The notes under the pieces are model-generated. The model made no database searches and was not told where the DNA came from. It was given only the letters and a program-made list of their open reading frames with translations. DNA of 64,000 bases from Beta vulgaris subsp. vulgaris (taxonomy: Eukaryota > Streptophyta > Magnoliopsida > Caryophyllales > Amaranthaceae): contig NC_079205.1 of assembly GCF_026745355.1 (NCBI RefSeq), positions 42,859,876 to 42,923,875 on the forward strand, written 5' to 3'. Both the position numbers and the translations under genes were made by a program. Below, piece by piece: positions 45,380 through 55,091 of this stretch (position 1 is the first letter of the stretch; each line of letters starts with the position of its first letter).

Positions 45380-46670
45380 TTGCAGTCACTAGAATTGCTA
45401 TTACCTCGTTGATTATTCTCATGGTAAATATTCTTTGTTGATGTTTAAAAAGCTTCCTTGCTAGGCCTTGTGTCAACTCTCATGTCGTTGAGCCCACGGC
45501 AGGATCACCGAGCTCAACCACAGGAAGTGAAAGTTTCAAAACTGCATCTTCTTGGAGACTTCTTGTGGAAAGAAAAAATGCAGGAAGGTGTCTACTTTGT
45601 TTTTGGTGCTATAATGTTTATTGAAATTTTTACTTCTGTGAGCTTGTTCTTGTTTCAAAAAAAAAACTTCAGAATCTTGATGTTAGGTTTTATTGCTAAT
45701 ACGGTTTTCCTTTACACAAAAAAAAAAAGAGTTTATTGTTTACTTTGATCATTTGATGACTTATTAGCTACGTTAACAGTTTTTTCGTTTGACATTTTGA
45801 CTGCAATGTTTCTGTTTTTCCTTGCTCTTTTTGCAAAGCGTGGATTATGCACCAGGGTGCACCATGCTCATTGTGCACCCAAAAAAAACATATCATTTAT
45901 ATAAAAGAACATGAGTCTTTTTCGACAACTTTTCTACTTTAAAAAAGAACACACGACTTAAAATTAAAGAACATTTAAATCTGTATTTATAAAAGAACAT
46001 AGGTTATAATGAAAAGAACATAGAGTAAATGAACATGTACGCTTAAGGTAAAAGAACATGTACCTTTTAAATTCAAATTTGAAAAAGGAATATTTAGTTG
46101 CAAAATTTAAGGAAGCAAATAATAACAATTTTAGAAGAGGGTGTACCATGCTCTACGTGCACTTGGGTCCATGTACTTATTTGCGCTCTTTTTGGCCCAT
46201 GAGTCAAGCGGTAATCACTACCTCAATGTAGCTTAAGAAATGTATGCATGTAACAACTTGCATACACTGAGAAATTAATGGATGTCTAGGGTCTAATATT
46301 GAAATGATTTCAAAGGTTTTTCTTGACTTTGTTGTGTTAGCATATAATTTGACTTGATTTTCTTAACAAAGACATTTCTAAAAATAGCAATATTTCAAAT
46401 TTCTTTTTACGCTATTTTAGAAATCGAAGGACGTAACCATATGAATATGGAAAATACAAAAATTCTACTCTAGCAAGAGAGGAAAATATTATGTACTCTA
46501 TCTGAAATGAGCAAACAGAATTTTATACTTGATCTAGTTAATACTTGTAGGATTCTCTAGATTTTCATATTGGATGATGGATTGATGGTTGTATGTACAA
46601 TTCAAAGGGAGATCTTTCTTGACTCTAGATAGTACAATACGTAGTCGACAACCCAAAAAAAATTGTCTTA
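45380..46670. other. Upstream intergenic region of the lectin kinase
   Basis: No gene was recognised; the 96-residue plus-strand frame at 45458-45748 lacks motifs. The region holds A runs near 45657 and 45718 and the 'aagaacat' repeat block (45850-46170) listed separately. From 46190 to 46660 I see nothing beyond AT-rich sequence; 'cccatgagtcaagcggtaat' at about 46198 faintly resembles a tRNA A box. Confidence 0.5.
45850..46170. repeat. Repeat-like unit with hairpin end and 'aaagaacat' motifs
   Basis: The left side holds GGGTGCACcatgctcattGTGCACCC, an inverted pair able to form a hairpin (45855-45880). The right side has a related block gggtgtaccatgctctacg (about 46139-46157). In between, 'aaagaacat' occurs about eight times on one strand. 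This layout suggests a small non-autonomous element of a family I cannot name. No target duplication was found. Confidence 0.4.
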
Positions 46671-46974
46671 CAGCTTGTTTGGTAGAAAGGATTTGGAAGG
46701 AAAAGAAAGGGAGTGGAAAGAAATTTGTTACTTTCCAATGTTTGGTTCATTAAAAAAAATTAAGTGAAAGGAAATGGGAGGAATTGAAAGGAAAGACTCT
46801 TTAATAAAATTTCACTTTTCTTTCCTCCCAAAAGTGGGGGTATTAGGAAGGAAAGAGAAAATTTATACCAAACATGGGAAGTTAAGTTTTTTTTTCCTTC
46901 CTTTTCCATTCTTTTCTCTTCCCTTCCTTTCTCTTCTCTTCCTTTCCTTTACTAAAAATGAACCAAACACACTG
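46671..46974. mobile_element. Tourist-like (PIF/Harbinger) MITE
   Basis: The ends are CAGCTTGTTTGGT and, on the other strand, CAGTGTGTTTGGT, flanked by TTA on both sides (46668-46670 and 46975-46977). This fits Harbinger-type 3-bp TWA duplications. The body is A/G-rich on the left and C/T-rich on the right, so extended foldback pairing is likely. The 72-residue frame at 46774-46992 is not supported. Confidence 0.8.
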
Positions 46975-47267
46975 TTAGCCTTGGTAAAATGAACTTTGCT
47001 TCTTTAAAGCAATTTAATTAAGCTCATGCCACATTGAGAACGGTAAACAAAATAATTGCAAAACATTAATCTTTTTTGAAACATCGGAAAAGAAATCATT
47101 TGCACATTATGTTCTTTATCTAGTTGTGAAGAGATTCAACATAAGCCTAAAACAAATCCACTTTCGAGTTTAGGCCAAGCAATAATGAAGTAACTCGGTA
47201 TGAAAGCAAAAGCAAGAATTTTAAGTTGATTGACTCATCTTTATATTAGGATACACAAAATGACAAA

Positions 47268-47400
47268 AGTGAATTTTTTTTTGATCCATATGAGAAACAA
47301 AGGCAGTATTAAAGTACAAAGAAGGGGAGGGGGATTCAAACCTGTAACCTATACAGTACTTCAATCTTAAACACCAGGCCAAGATATCCTTGGTTGAAAA
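47268..47400 (-). mobile_element. tRNA-derived SINE, minus strand
   Basis: On the minus strand, tatcttggcctggtgttta is an A-box-like start, followed about 40 bp later by the canonical B box GGTTTGAATCCC. The unit ends with ggatcaaaaaaaaa (plus-strand T run at 47274-47282). About 130 bp, typical for a plant SINE. Target duplications were not recognised. Confidence 0.65.
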
Positions 47401-47431
47401 CACTTGCCATTAATTGGTTCTTAAAATAGTG

Positions 47432-47690
47432 TGAAAACTTGAGTGACAAAATGATGATTCCCAGTATTAGGGATGAATATGACGGCGCATGATACGATGA
47501 TGTTGTGGATATTTGAGCTGTTGTATTAATGAGTGAAATAAAATATACAACCTTAACCTAGAAAAGAGAGAGGAATACTATATATATACATGATGATAAA
47601 GTAAACCTAAATAAAAGCTGTAGGCCCAATATACAATGAATAGTTACAATAAGTATGGGCCGAAAGGAAGGAATGTGATATATTCCTTTA
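47432..47690 (-). repeat. 3' LTR of the copia element
   Basis: 259 bp, identical by eye to 52329-52587. It contains atatatatac close to one end, a likely TATA region in the partner LTR. Confidence 0.9.
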
Positions 47691-47742
47691 CCCCCCGCAA
47701 GCTGGAATGGAGAATGAAAGTCAACCATTCCCAGCTTGGACA

Positions 47743-50072
47743 TCAACTCCTGAAACTGTGAAGAAGGGAGAATCTTGGTGAAGATATCGGCGATCTGAGA
47801 ACGAGTGGGGAGATAAGTGAGCTGAATGAGACCCTCAAGGACCTTTTCACGAGTGAAATGGCAATCAATGTCGATGTGTTTGGTCCGTTCGTGGAACACT
47901 GGGTTTTTGCCAATATGGATGGCGGATTGGTTATCACAGTGTAGAGTGACCGAATAAGAGAAGTAAGGCCCATCTCAGATAACAAACGGACGACCCAAGT
48001 AATTTCAGCGGCTGCATGGGCCATGGCACGGTATTCGGCTTCGGAGGAAGATTTTGAAATGGTGCTGTGTTTCTTGGATTTCCAACTAATGGGGGAGCCA
48101 CCAAGGAGTAATACGTAACCGGTTAAAGATTTCCGAGTATCGGGACAGCTACCCCAGTCGGAGTCGGAAAAGGCTTGAAGGGTGAGGCTGGGATGGCGCG
48201 AAGGAGGATACCTTGGCTATGAGTATGATGAATGTAGGATAAAAGGTGATAAAGAGCAGAGAGATGAGCAGTGCGTGGTTTTTGCATGAATTGGCTTAGA
48301 GTTTGAACGGCGTAAGAGATATCGGGACGAGTGTGTGTGAGGAAATTAAGTTTGCCAATGAGGCTACGATAAACGGAAGGGTCAGGGATGAGGTTGCCAT
48401 CATCTTGGCTGATTTTAAGGTTGAGGGGAAGAGGAGTAGCAGCGGGTTTGGGAGGAGGGAGATTGGGCTCAGTGAGGAGTTCATGGGTAAATTTATGTTG
48501 TGTGAGAGAAATGCCTTCGGGGAGATATGCAAGTTCGAATCCCAAAAAATATCGAGCTTTCCCAAGGTCTTTGATACTGAAGGTTGTGGCCAAAAAATGT
48601 TTGAGATGAGTTATGAGAGTAGAGTTGCTGCCGGTTATAAGAAGATCGTCGACATAGACAATGAGGATGGTGAGATCTTTGTCTTGACGGTGGATAAACA
48701 TAGAGTAATCATTTTTGGACTGAGAAAAACCTTGTGAGAGAAGAGCTCCGGTGAGTTTGGCGAACCATTGACGACTCGCTTGTTTGAGACCATAAATGGA
48801 TTTTTTGAGTTTACAAACCCGGTGATGAGGATTAGGGAATCCGTCCGGAGCTTTCATGTAAACTTCTTCGTGCAAATCGCCGTGAAGAAAGGCGTTGTTG
48901 ACGTCGAGTTGATGAAGGTGCCAAGAACGAGCTGCGGCAATGGCAATGAGACAACGAATGGTGGTCATTTTGACCACTGGGGAGAATTTTTCAGCAAAGT
49001 CAATGCCTGGGATCTGAGAGAAGCCGCGAGCCACGAGGCGGGCCTTGTAACGGTCGATAGTGCCATCATTGCGGAACTTCAGCTTGTAAACCCAGCGACT
49101 TCCAATCGCTTTCTTACCTTTTGGGAGATCCACCAAGTCCCAAGTATCATTGTTGGAGAGAGCAGTAAGTTCAGCTTGCATGGCTTGTTGCCATGCGGGA
49201 TTAGAAACAGCTTCAAAATAAGACCTGGGTTCATGGTTAGAAGCAATAGTAGAGACCAAAGCATGAAATCTATTAGGCAACTCAGAATATGGAATAAGGT
49301 TACACCAATGACCAGTGATAAGGGATGTGGAAAGAGTAGTGTCGTAATCGTGAAGGTAAGAGGGAGGTTTGGTGATGCGAGATGACCGACGAAGAGTGAG
49401 GTCAGGGAGGTGTGAGGGTGAGGAAGTAGTGGTGGATAATGGAGGTGTGAGAGGCTGAGAAGAGGGAGGAATGTTGGGAGGGGGAGAGAGTGGGGCCGAA
49501 TGAGTTAAGTGAGGAGAGAGATGGGAAACCGTTGGGGAGGAGGGTGAGGTAGTGGGAGAATGTGTCTCATTAAGAGGGGGAGTGGTGTGAGTTGGCATTA
49601 TGTCAGAAGGATCAGAAGAAGTGGGTATATAAATGGGATCCAATGTGAATGAGTGGGGTATGTTAGAGGTGGGTGGAAAATTGGTTAAGTGAAATGGAAA
49701 TATATTTTCATGAAAAGTAATGTCACGGCTTGTGAAAAGGGACCCAGTACCAAGGTCCAAAACTTTGTAACCTTTTTGGCCATTTGGATAGCCCATAAAA
49801 ACACAAGGTGTGGCCCGGGGAGAAAATTTGTGTCGGTCCTTTTTGAGAGTAGAAACATAACATAGGCACCCAAAAGAGCGTAAGTGGGAATAATCTGGGT
49901 TTTGTTTGAGGAATACTTCGAAAGGTGTTTTGTGTTTAAGGCTCTTAAGAGGAAAACGGTTTATGAGATAAGTGGCGGTGAGGATGCACTCACCCCAAAA
50001 TTTAATGGGGAGGTTCGATTGAAATTGTAAGGCTCGGGCTGTTTCTAAGAGGTGACGGTGCTTGCGTTCCAC
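47743..50072 (-). pseudogene. Copia RT and RNase H region
   Basis: The long frame 50072-48123 starts in the integrase C-terminal part (ERKHRHLLETARALQFQ, RSFGCLCYVSTLKKDRHKFS) and passes a Pro/Ser/Thr-rich linker. It then gives the RT: NDTWDLVDLPKGKKAIGSRW, YKARLVARGFSQIPGIDFAE, LDVNNAFLHGDLHEEVYMKA, KKSIYGLKQASRQWFAKL and the catalytic VYVDDLLITGS. After a shift near 48125 the RNase H part continues with [19 protein letters not shown]. After another shift near 47930 it reads [17 protein letters not shown] and [16 protein letters not shown]. All catalytic residues checked in the RT are present. Confidence 0.9.
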
Positions 50073-51343
50073 AACGCCGTTTTGTTGTGGGGTGTCACGA
50101 ATGCTAGTTTGATGTTCAATGCCATTTTCTCGGTAAAATTGTTTTGCATATCCTTCACATAACTCTGAGCATTATCGGTGCGAATAGTTTTAATTTTGGT
50201 ATTAAATTGGGTTTGAGCATAAGCAAGAATAGATTTGATAATAGAAATAGCATTCGTTTTGGACTGCATTAAATGGGTCCAAGTGCACCTAGAAAAATCG
50301 TCCACAATCGTTAAGAAGTATTTGTGGCCCGCGTGTGTTGGATATTTGTATGGGCCCCAAGTGTCGATGTGTATTAACTCAAAAGGTGAATGGGTTTTGA
50401 TACTGCTAGTAGGAAAGGGTTTTCGGGTTTGATGTGCTTGGGGACAAACATGACAAATGTGAGTATTTAATGTTCCACTTGGCATGCCAGGTATTAAATG
50501 CAGTTTATTGAAAGGGAGGTGTCCCAAACGTAGATGCCATAGCAAAAGAGAAAACTTTTCATTTCTAGGAATGTGTGAAACATTACAATATGAGTTTTGA
50601 TCAGATAAAGAGGCCCCATTACAAAGTTTGTTTGCACTACTTTCCACAAAAGGCAGAACAGTACTATTAGCAACAATATTGGTATTATAAAGATCATCTT
50701 CTTTCTTCAACTGTGTATCCACATAATACAACCCATTTTTGTGTTTACCAAGAAGCATAGGCGTGCTCATTGAATGGTCCTGAATAAAACAATGTGAAGA
50801 AGAAAATGAGATTTGACAGTTTAAGTGAGAGGTGAGTTTATTTATTGAGATGAGGTTGAAGCGAAAATCGGGTACATGAAGAACATTATGCAAAATAAGA
50901 TTGTGTTTTAATCTAACGCTACCAATGTGTTTAATTTCAGCTTGATGGCCATTAGCAGTGCTTATGTGATTTTGAGGGCCGGTGACTCTCTTATATGTAG
51001 TGAAATGGGAAAGGTGAGGAGTGATATGGTCGGTGGCACCGCTATCCAAAATCCATAAGGGTTGCGTAATAGAAATCATAGAGCAAAGGACTTTACCTGC
51101 TAACATGGCGGTAGATGTGCTGTCGTGGTTGTTCGATTTTGTGTTTCCATTGTTGACATTTTGCTTTTGTATCATGTCCATGAGGTGGTTGTACTGATCT
51201 TGGCTAATCATGTGTTGGTCACTCGCATTTCCGGTCTCATTTCCTTCTTGGCTTCCATGACAGTAAGCCACAACTTTCTTCCCCTTTCCATTGTTCTGAC
51301 CATTGTTGTTATAAAATTTGTGGTTTGGTGGGTAACCGTTCAA
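50045..51343 (-). pseudogene. Copia protease and integrase region
   Basis: This frame holds the protease (WILDSGATDHITPHLSHF, catalytic DSG present). The pre-integrase/GAG-pre-integrase segment has LLWHLRLGHLPFNKLHL and HICHVCPQAHQTRKPFP, the HHCC zinc site. The integrase core shows FELIHIDTWGPYKYPTHAGH (first Asp) and IKTIRTDNAQSYVKDM (second Asp). The frame shifts near 50095 just before the third catalytic residue, where the sequence would normally read QNGVVERKHR. The overlap with the RT frame (50045-50072) reflects that shift. Confidence 0.9.
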
Positions 51344-52221
51344 CTTGTAACATCTTTCCGTGGAATGTCCTGGGCATTTGCAGTGGTCACAATAGTAATT
51401 ATTTTTCTTGAAAGTATTACCTCTGTAGTTTGTGAAGGTTTGTGGGTTTCTTTGGTGGTCATGAGTTTGAGTTTGGGTTTTGTGTTAAAGGAGGACTGAA
51501 ATTTCTTGTTGAAAGCGGCCAATAGCTGAAGCTTCTGGGTCAATGGTAGATGAACCCGTAATTTCTCGTTGTCTCTCCTCTTCAAGAAGAGCATGATAGG
51601 CTTGGTTCACAGAAGGGAGAGGCGATTTCATGAGAAGGTTACCCCTTGTTGTGTTATACGGTTCATTTAAACCCATTAAGAAATGCATGAGATGTTGATC
51701 TTGAATGAGTTGAGAAAAAGCTTGCGCAGACCCGCAAGTACAGGTTGGTAAATCTATGGCTTCCATGTATTCATCATGAAGGTATTTGAGTTTGGTGAAA
51801 TAATTTGTGATGGAGAGATTGTTTTGAGAAAAGTTGGAGATTTCTTTTTTGTATTTTATAGATTTTCGTGCCACTCATGTGAGCGTAACGAACCTCGAGC
51901 TCAGACCAAATTTCAGCAGAGGTGTTACAATACAAGAATGCTTGAGGCTATATCCTTGGTCATAGAGTGAATCAACCAAGATATTACCATGTTGTCGCAT
52001 CGTTCCCACTGGTTCAAGTTGGGTGAAGTGCTACTGGGTTTCGGACATTTTTGAGTAACAAGTCCCAGTTTGTTTTTAGCTTTCAAGGATATTATGCAGG
52101 CTCTTTTCCATTGGTTATAGTTGTTGCCATCTAACGGTTCAGGTGATAGGATGTAACTTGGGTGGTCTGCGTGATGAAGAAAAAGGGTATGTGAAGGGTC
52201 TATTTTCTGGGTTTCTTCCAT
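51340..52221 (-). pseudogene. Copia gag
   Basis: It starts MEETQKIDPSHTLFLHHADH with PLDGNNYNQWKRACIISLKA. A single extra base near 51940 ends the first frame (ILVL, stop). The reading resumes with EIWSELEVRYAH and KEISNFSQNNLSITNYFTKL, continuing through HFLMGLNEPYNTTRGNLLMK. A second shift near 51490 leads to the zinc knuckle region (YYCDHCKCPGHSTERCYKLN). These match copia Gag (UBN2/Retrotran_gag type). Confidence 0.9.
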
Positions 52222-52313
52222 TTCACTGGGGAAGATGAAGATAGATAAAGAAAGAAGGAGAAGTGGGTAAAACGGAGATTAATGATAAAAAAAATGAAGG
52301 CTTTATCGAGAAA

Positions 52314-52328
52314 CGCGCTCTGATACCA
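52314..52328 (-). other. Primer-binding site of the copia element
   Basis: The minus strand reads tggtatcagagcgcg immediately after the 5' LTR end (ttttca), a perfect complement to the initiator-Met tRNA 3' end over its first 12 bases. Confidence 0.9.
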
Positions 52329-52587
52329 TGAAAACTTGAGTGACAAAATGATGATTCCCAGTATTAGGGATGAATATGACGGCGCATGATACGATGATGT
52401 TGTGGATATTTGAGCTGTTGTATTAATGAGTGAAATAAAATATACAACCTTAACCTAGAAAAGAGAGAGGAATACTATATATATACATGATGATAAAGTA
52501 AACCTAAATAAAAGCTGTAGGCCCAATATACAATGAATAGTTACAATAAGTATGGGCCGAAAGGAAGGAATGTGATATATTCCTTTA
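52329..52587 (-). repeat. 5' LTR of the copia element
   Basis: 259 bp, identical by eye to the 3' LTR. On the minus strand it begins TAAAGGAATA rather than TG, while its other end is the canonical CA (ttttca). Confidence 0.9.
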
Positions 52588-52679
52588 TAGTGTTTAGTAA
52601 CTAGTTCTCTCTTCTCTCATAGTATACAAAGTTTTGCACTCTTGCCGTCCTATTTTCCTCGTCAAAATTTTCATTCCCT

Positions 52680-53297
52680 ACATGGGATTAAGGGGGTAAA
52701 TTATGCAAAAACCTACTATCTCACATATGCTGATATGCAAGCTGCTAAAAGTGTACTCAGGTATTTTATTTAAATGCATCCCCAAGACAAGGAATTTTGC
52801 TGGCCTCTAGATCTGCAGCACTACTAACAGACTACACTATGACTAGGAGCTCAACAACTGTCTTTTTTGTGTTGTTAATGTTGGGTGCTTCACCCATTTT
52901 ATGGAAATATAAGAAACAAGGAGTTGTAACTACTAACTAGATCATCAAGAATTTAGGGCTTTAGCTTTAACTGCACATGCAGTTACTTGATTCACTAACT
53001 CGCTCAATGATCTTGGATCGAAGAAACCGAGTCCTGTGATACTTTAAGTGTGATAACAAAGCTGCACTTTCATAGCAACAAATTTAGTCCATCATGATAT
53101 ATAAGACTAAACATGTTGAACTAGACTGTCAATTTTTCAGGGACAAGATATAGCAGATGGAAGCATCAAAACCCCAATATAATCCTTGCCAATATCAGCT
53201 AGCTGATTTCTTTCCCAAGCCTATGAACATTTGTCAGCAATCATATATATTGTCCAAGCTTGGTGTTGCTTCCTCGCGCTCCAAGCTTGAGGGGGAG
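52680..53297 (+). pseudogene. Older copia RNase H fragment
   Basis: The translation over shifting frames gives [18 protein letters not shown]-type and MLGASP-like segments. It continues with ALALTAHAVT, NDLGSKKP-like, CDNKAAL-like and DKIADGSIKT-like readings, and ends QLADFFPKPM.., SKLGVASSRSKLEGEC. This is the C-terminal RNase H of a copia polyprotein on the plus strand, badly decayed. It abuts the young copia element and continues into the LTR at 53298 through a ttgagggggag purine tract. Confidence 0.7.
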
Positions 53298-53583
53298 TGC
53301 CGAAGTGATGAGATATATGGGATTAATTAGATGTAATTAGTGTCCAACATTTGCTAAGTTGGTGTTTCCATTCAGTCCATATATGCAATTATGTGGTGCT
53401 GTGATCATGCATGTGGAATGATATTTGTGCTTTGCTTTGTATATAAGGTCAGGGAGGGCAACACCGCAATGTAAGACTGAATGCATTTATCCAATGTTCA
53501 GCAATAAGACAACACTTTCTAGCAATTATTTTGTATACAATAATACAAAGACTTGTTCTAGTCTTCGGAAGCAAATGCTAACA
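53298..53583 (+). repeat. LTR of the older copia element
   Basis: It starts TGCCGAAGTGATGAG directly after the purine tract ttgagggggag and ends GCAAATGCTAACA, so TG...CA termini give 286 bp. A TATA-like tttgtatataagg at about 53434 lies upstream of a plausible transcription start. With the RNase H fragment upstream, this is the 3' LTR of a 5'-truncated element. The 76-residue frame at 53425-53655 is probably chance. Confidence 0.65.
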
Positions 53584-53977
53584 AACGTTTCAGGAACGTT
53601 GGTTAAGATAATAAGATCATTATCTGAATCTTCAACATATTTAATCACATCATGACTGACTAGTAGACCAATTTCTATATTTTCCTTTTGACAAGATATA
53701 CAAATCATGACATACCATTAACAATCCAGTGACCCACTCACCTACCTTCCTTCGTCTGTTCTTCTGACCTTTTCAAACATGGCATAATCCAATCGACACG
53801 ATAATGCTGTTACAACAAGCTAAATTTTACTTCTTTTTATCTGGTCATGTCAGTGCAGTATATATGTTATGGAAGAGCCAAAACTATGCTTTCAGATTAT
53901 CTTATGTGTAGCTCATAAAACATAAATTAAAGAGTCAAAACTATGCTCCCCTTTATTAATGCAAGTTTATCTGATGT

Positions 53978-54015
<38 letters not shown>

Positions 54016-54119
54016 ATGCCCCCCCCCCCCCCCTAACTAAAACTGGATAGGTAGAAAAGGTTATTGCAAGGAGAGTTCCATATATATGCTTTTGTTGGGT
54101 ACCCTATAAGTTCAATGGA
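53584..54119. other. Spacer with homopolymer runs
   Basis: No gene was found. A run of 35 A at 53979-54013 is followed by six other bases and a run of 15 C at 54019-54033. The phrase 'aaaactatg' recurs just before the A run and between the runs. Both runs are prone to assembly error. Confidence 0.7.
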
Positions 54120-54640
54120 ATACAAACTTCTTGTTAGGAAACAAGTTGTAGTTTGATTTACTGCGGAACAAAATCAATGAAATAATAAAGGTGAGAAAAC
54201 AATAAAGATGAACAAACAAAGAACACAAGGATTTACGTGGTTCAGTCAAATTTGACCTACGTCCACAGATGGAGGATTAGAGCTTGGAGAAAACCAGAGA
54301 GATTAATGCAAGGAGTCCTAAATTTACCAGAGGCTAAAAGTGTTTCTAAAGTTGTGTATATAACAATGTACACCAAGAAGCCCTCTTATAACATAAGGAA
54401 CCCCGTACAAAACACTAAAAGACAACTCAAAATCGAAAAATCGAAAACCGCGTTGCCGTCCGGCGACAGCCACCCGATCGGGTGGTCGAATTATCCCAAA
54501 ATACTAATGTCTCGGGCCCGATCAGGCGACGTCCGCCCGGTTGTGTTCATGACGGGCGTCCGATCGGCCGTACCCGCCCGATCCGATCGCACGGGCCTCA
54601 TGAAACAGCACATGACGAATTTTTCAAGGCACAAAACTTA
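54120..54640 (-). mobile_element. LTR-like remnant, minus strand
   Basis: On the minus strand the region reads gaaccacgtaaatccttgtg, ttctttgtttgttc and ttattgttttctcacc, a phrase seen at the 3' ends of many plant copia (SIRE-like) LTRs. It is preceded by a GC-rich, palindrome-rich stretch (cgatcggg, gggcggac, gatcgggc; about 54440-54600). That combination is common in such LTRs. No internal region or target duplication was identified, so a solo or broken LTR is only an inference. The open frames at 54237-54641 and 54482-54721 cross this GC-rich tract. Confidence 0.35.
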
Positions 54641-54719
54641 ACACTTCTAACCTTCACAACTACTGTTATAACTTGCATCATTGGCAAGGATGTGAAACTT
54701 TATGAAAAAATCTACTCCT

Positions 54720-55091
54720 AGTACATGATCCTAGTACAATCTACAGCACTCAACTTGATTATATCGAAATTGATGCTCATAGCTAAGGTTGATCAGACAA
54801 TAGTAATATATTGATGCAGATTATTCATGAGACATTTGTCATCAATCATACATTTTCTATAAGAAGAAACACTAGTAGTACATTTTATAGAAGAGCAACA
54901 TCAGCTTTATTCAAAGAAAAACTTGTATATCTTCTCTATTAATGATCCAAGGTAGGTGTGCTAAACTTTGAGTTTGCCTTTACATTTGCTGAAGGATCAG
55001 AAGAACTAAACTCTCTTTGACTATAGGAGATTAAGATAATGCTACTTTTGCTCTCCAAAGGAATCAAGTCACTTGGAATTTCGGAAAATCA
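54720..55091. other. 3' flank of the CRK gene
   Basis: AT-rich, no open frame of note. It probably includes the 3' untranslated region of the minus-strand receptor kinase. The minus strand has aataaag-type signals near 54915 (plus 'ctttattc'). Confidence 0.4.

Larger units (their letters stand above)
47432..52587 (-). mobile_element. Copia (Ty1) LTR retrotransposon with indistinguishable LTRs
   Basis: The 259-bp LTRs at 47432-47690 and 52329-52587 show no difference on reading base by base. Both copies are bounded by tgaaaacttg and attccttta. The perfect target duplication TAGTG lies at 47427-47431 and 52588-52592. On the minus strand the primer-binding site tggtatcagagcgcg directly follows the 5' LTR, and the purine tract gcgggggg precedes the 3' LTR. 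The order gag, protease, integrase, RT, RNase H is that of copia. Small LTRs fit the Ale-like lineages, but the lineage was not tested. Several single-base frame changes interrupt the polyprotein. Confidence 0.95.

Noticed and set aside
48768..49385. 205-residue plus-strand open frame
   Set aside because: Antisense shadow of the copia RT frame, which carries clear RT motifs on the minus strand.
54237..54641. 134-residue plus-strand frame through a GC-rich stretch
   Set aside because: No domain; crosses an LTR-like segment whose CpG-rich palindromes depress stop codons.
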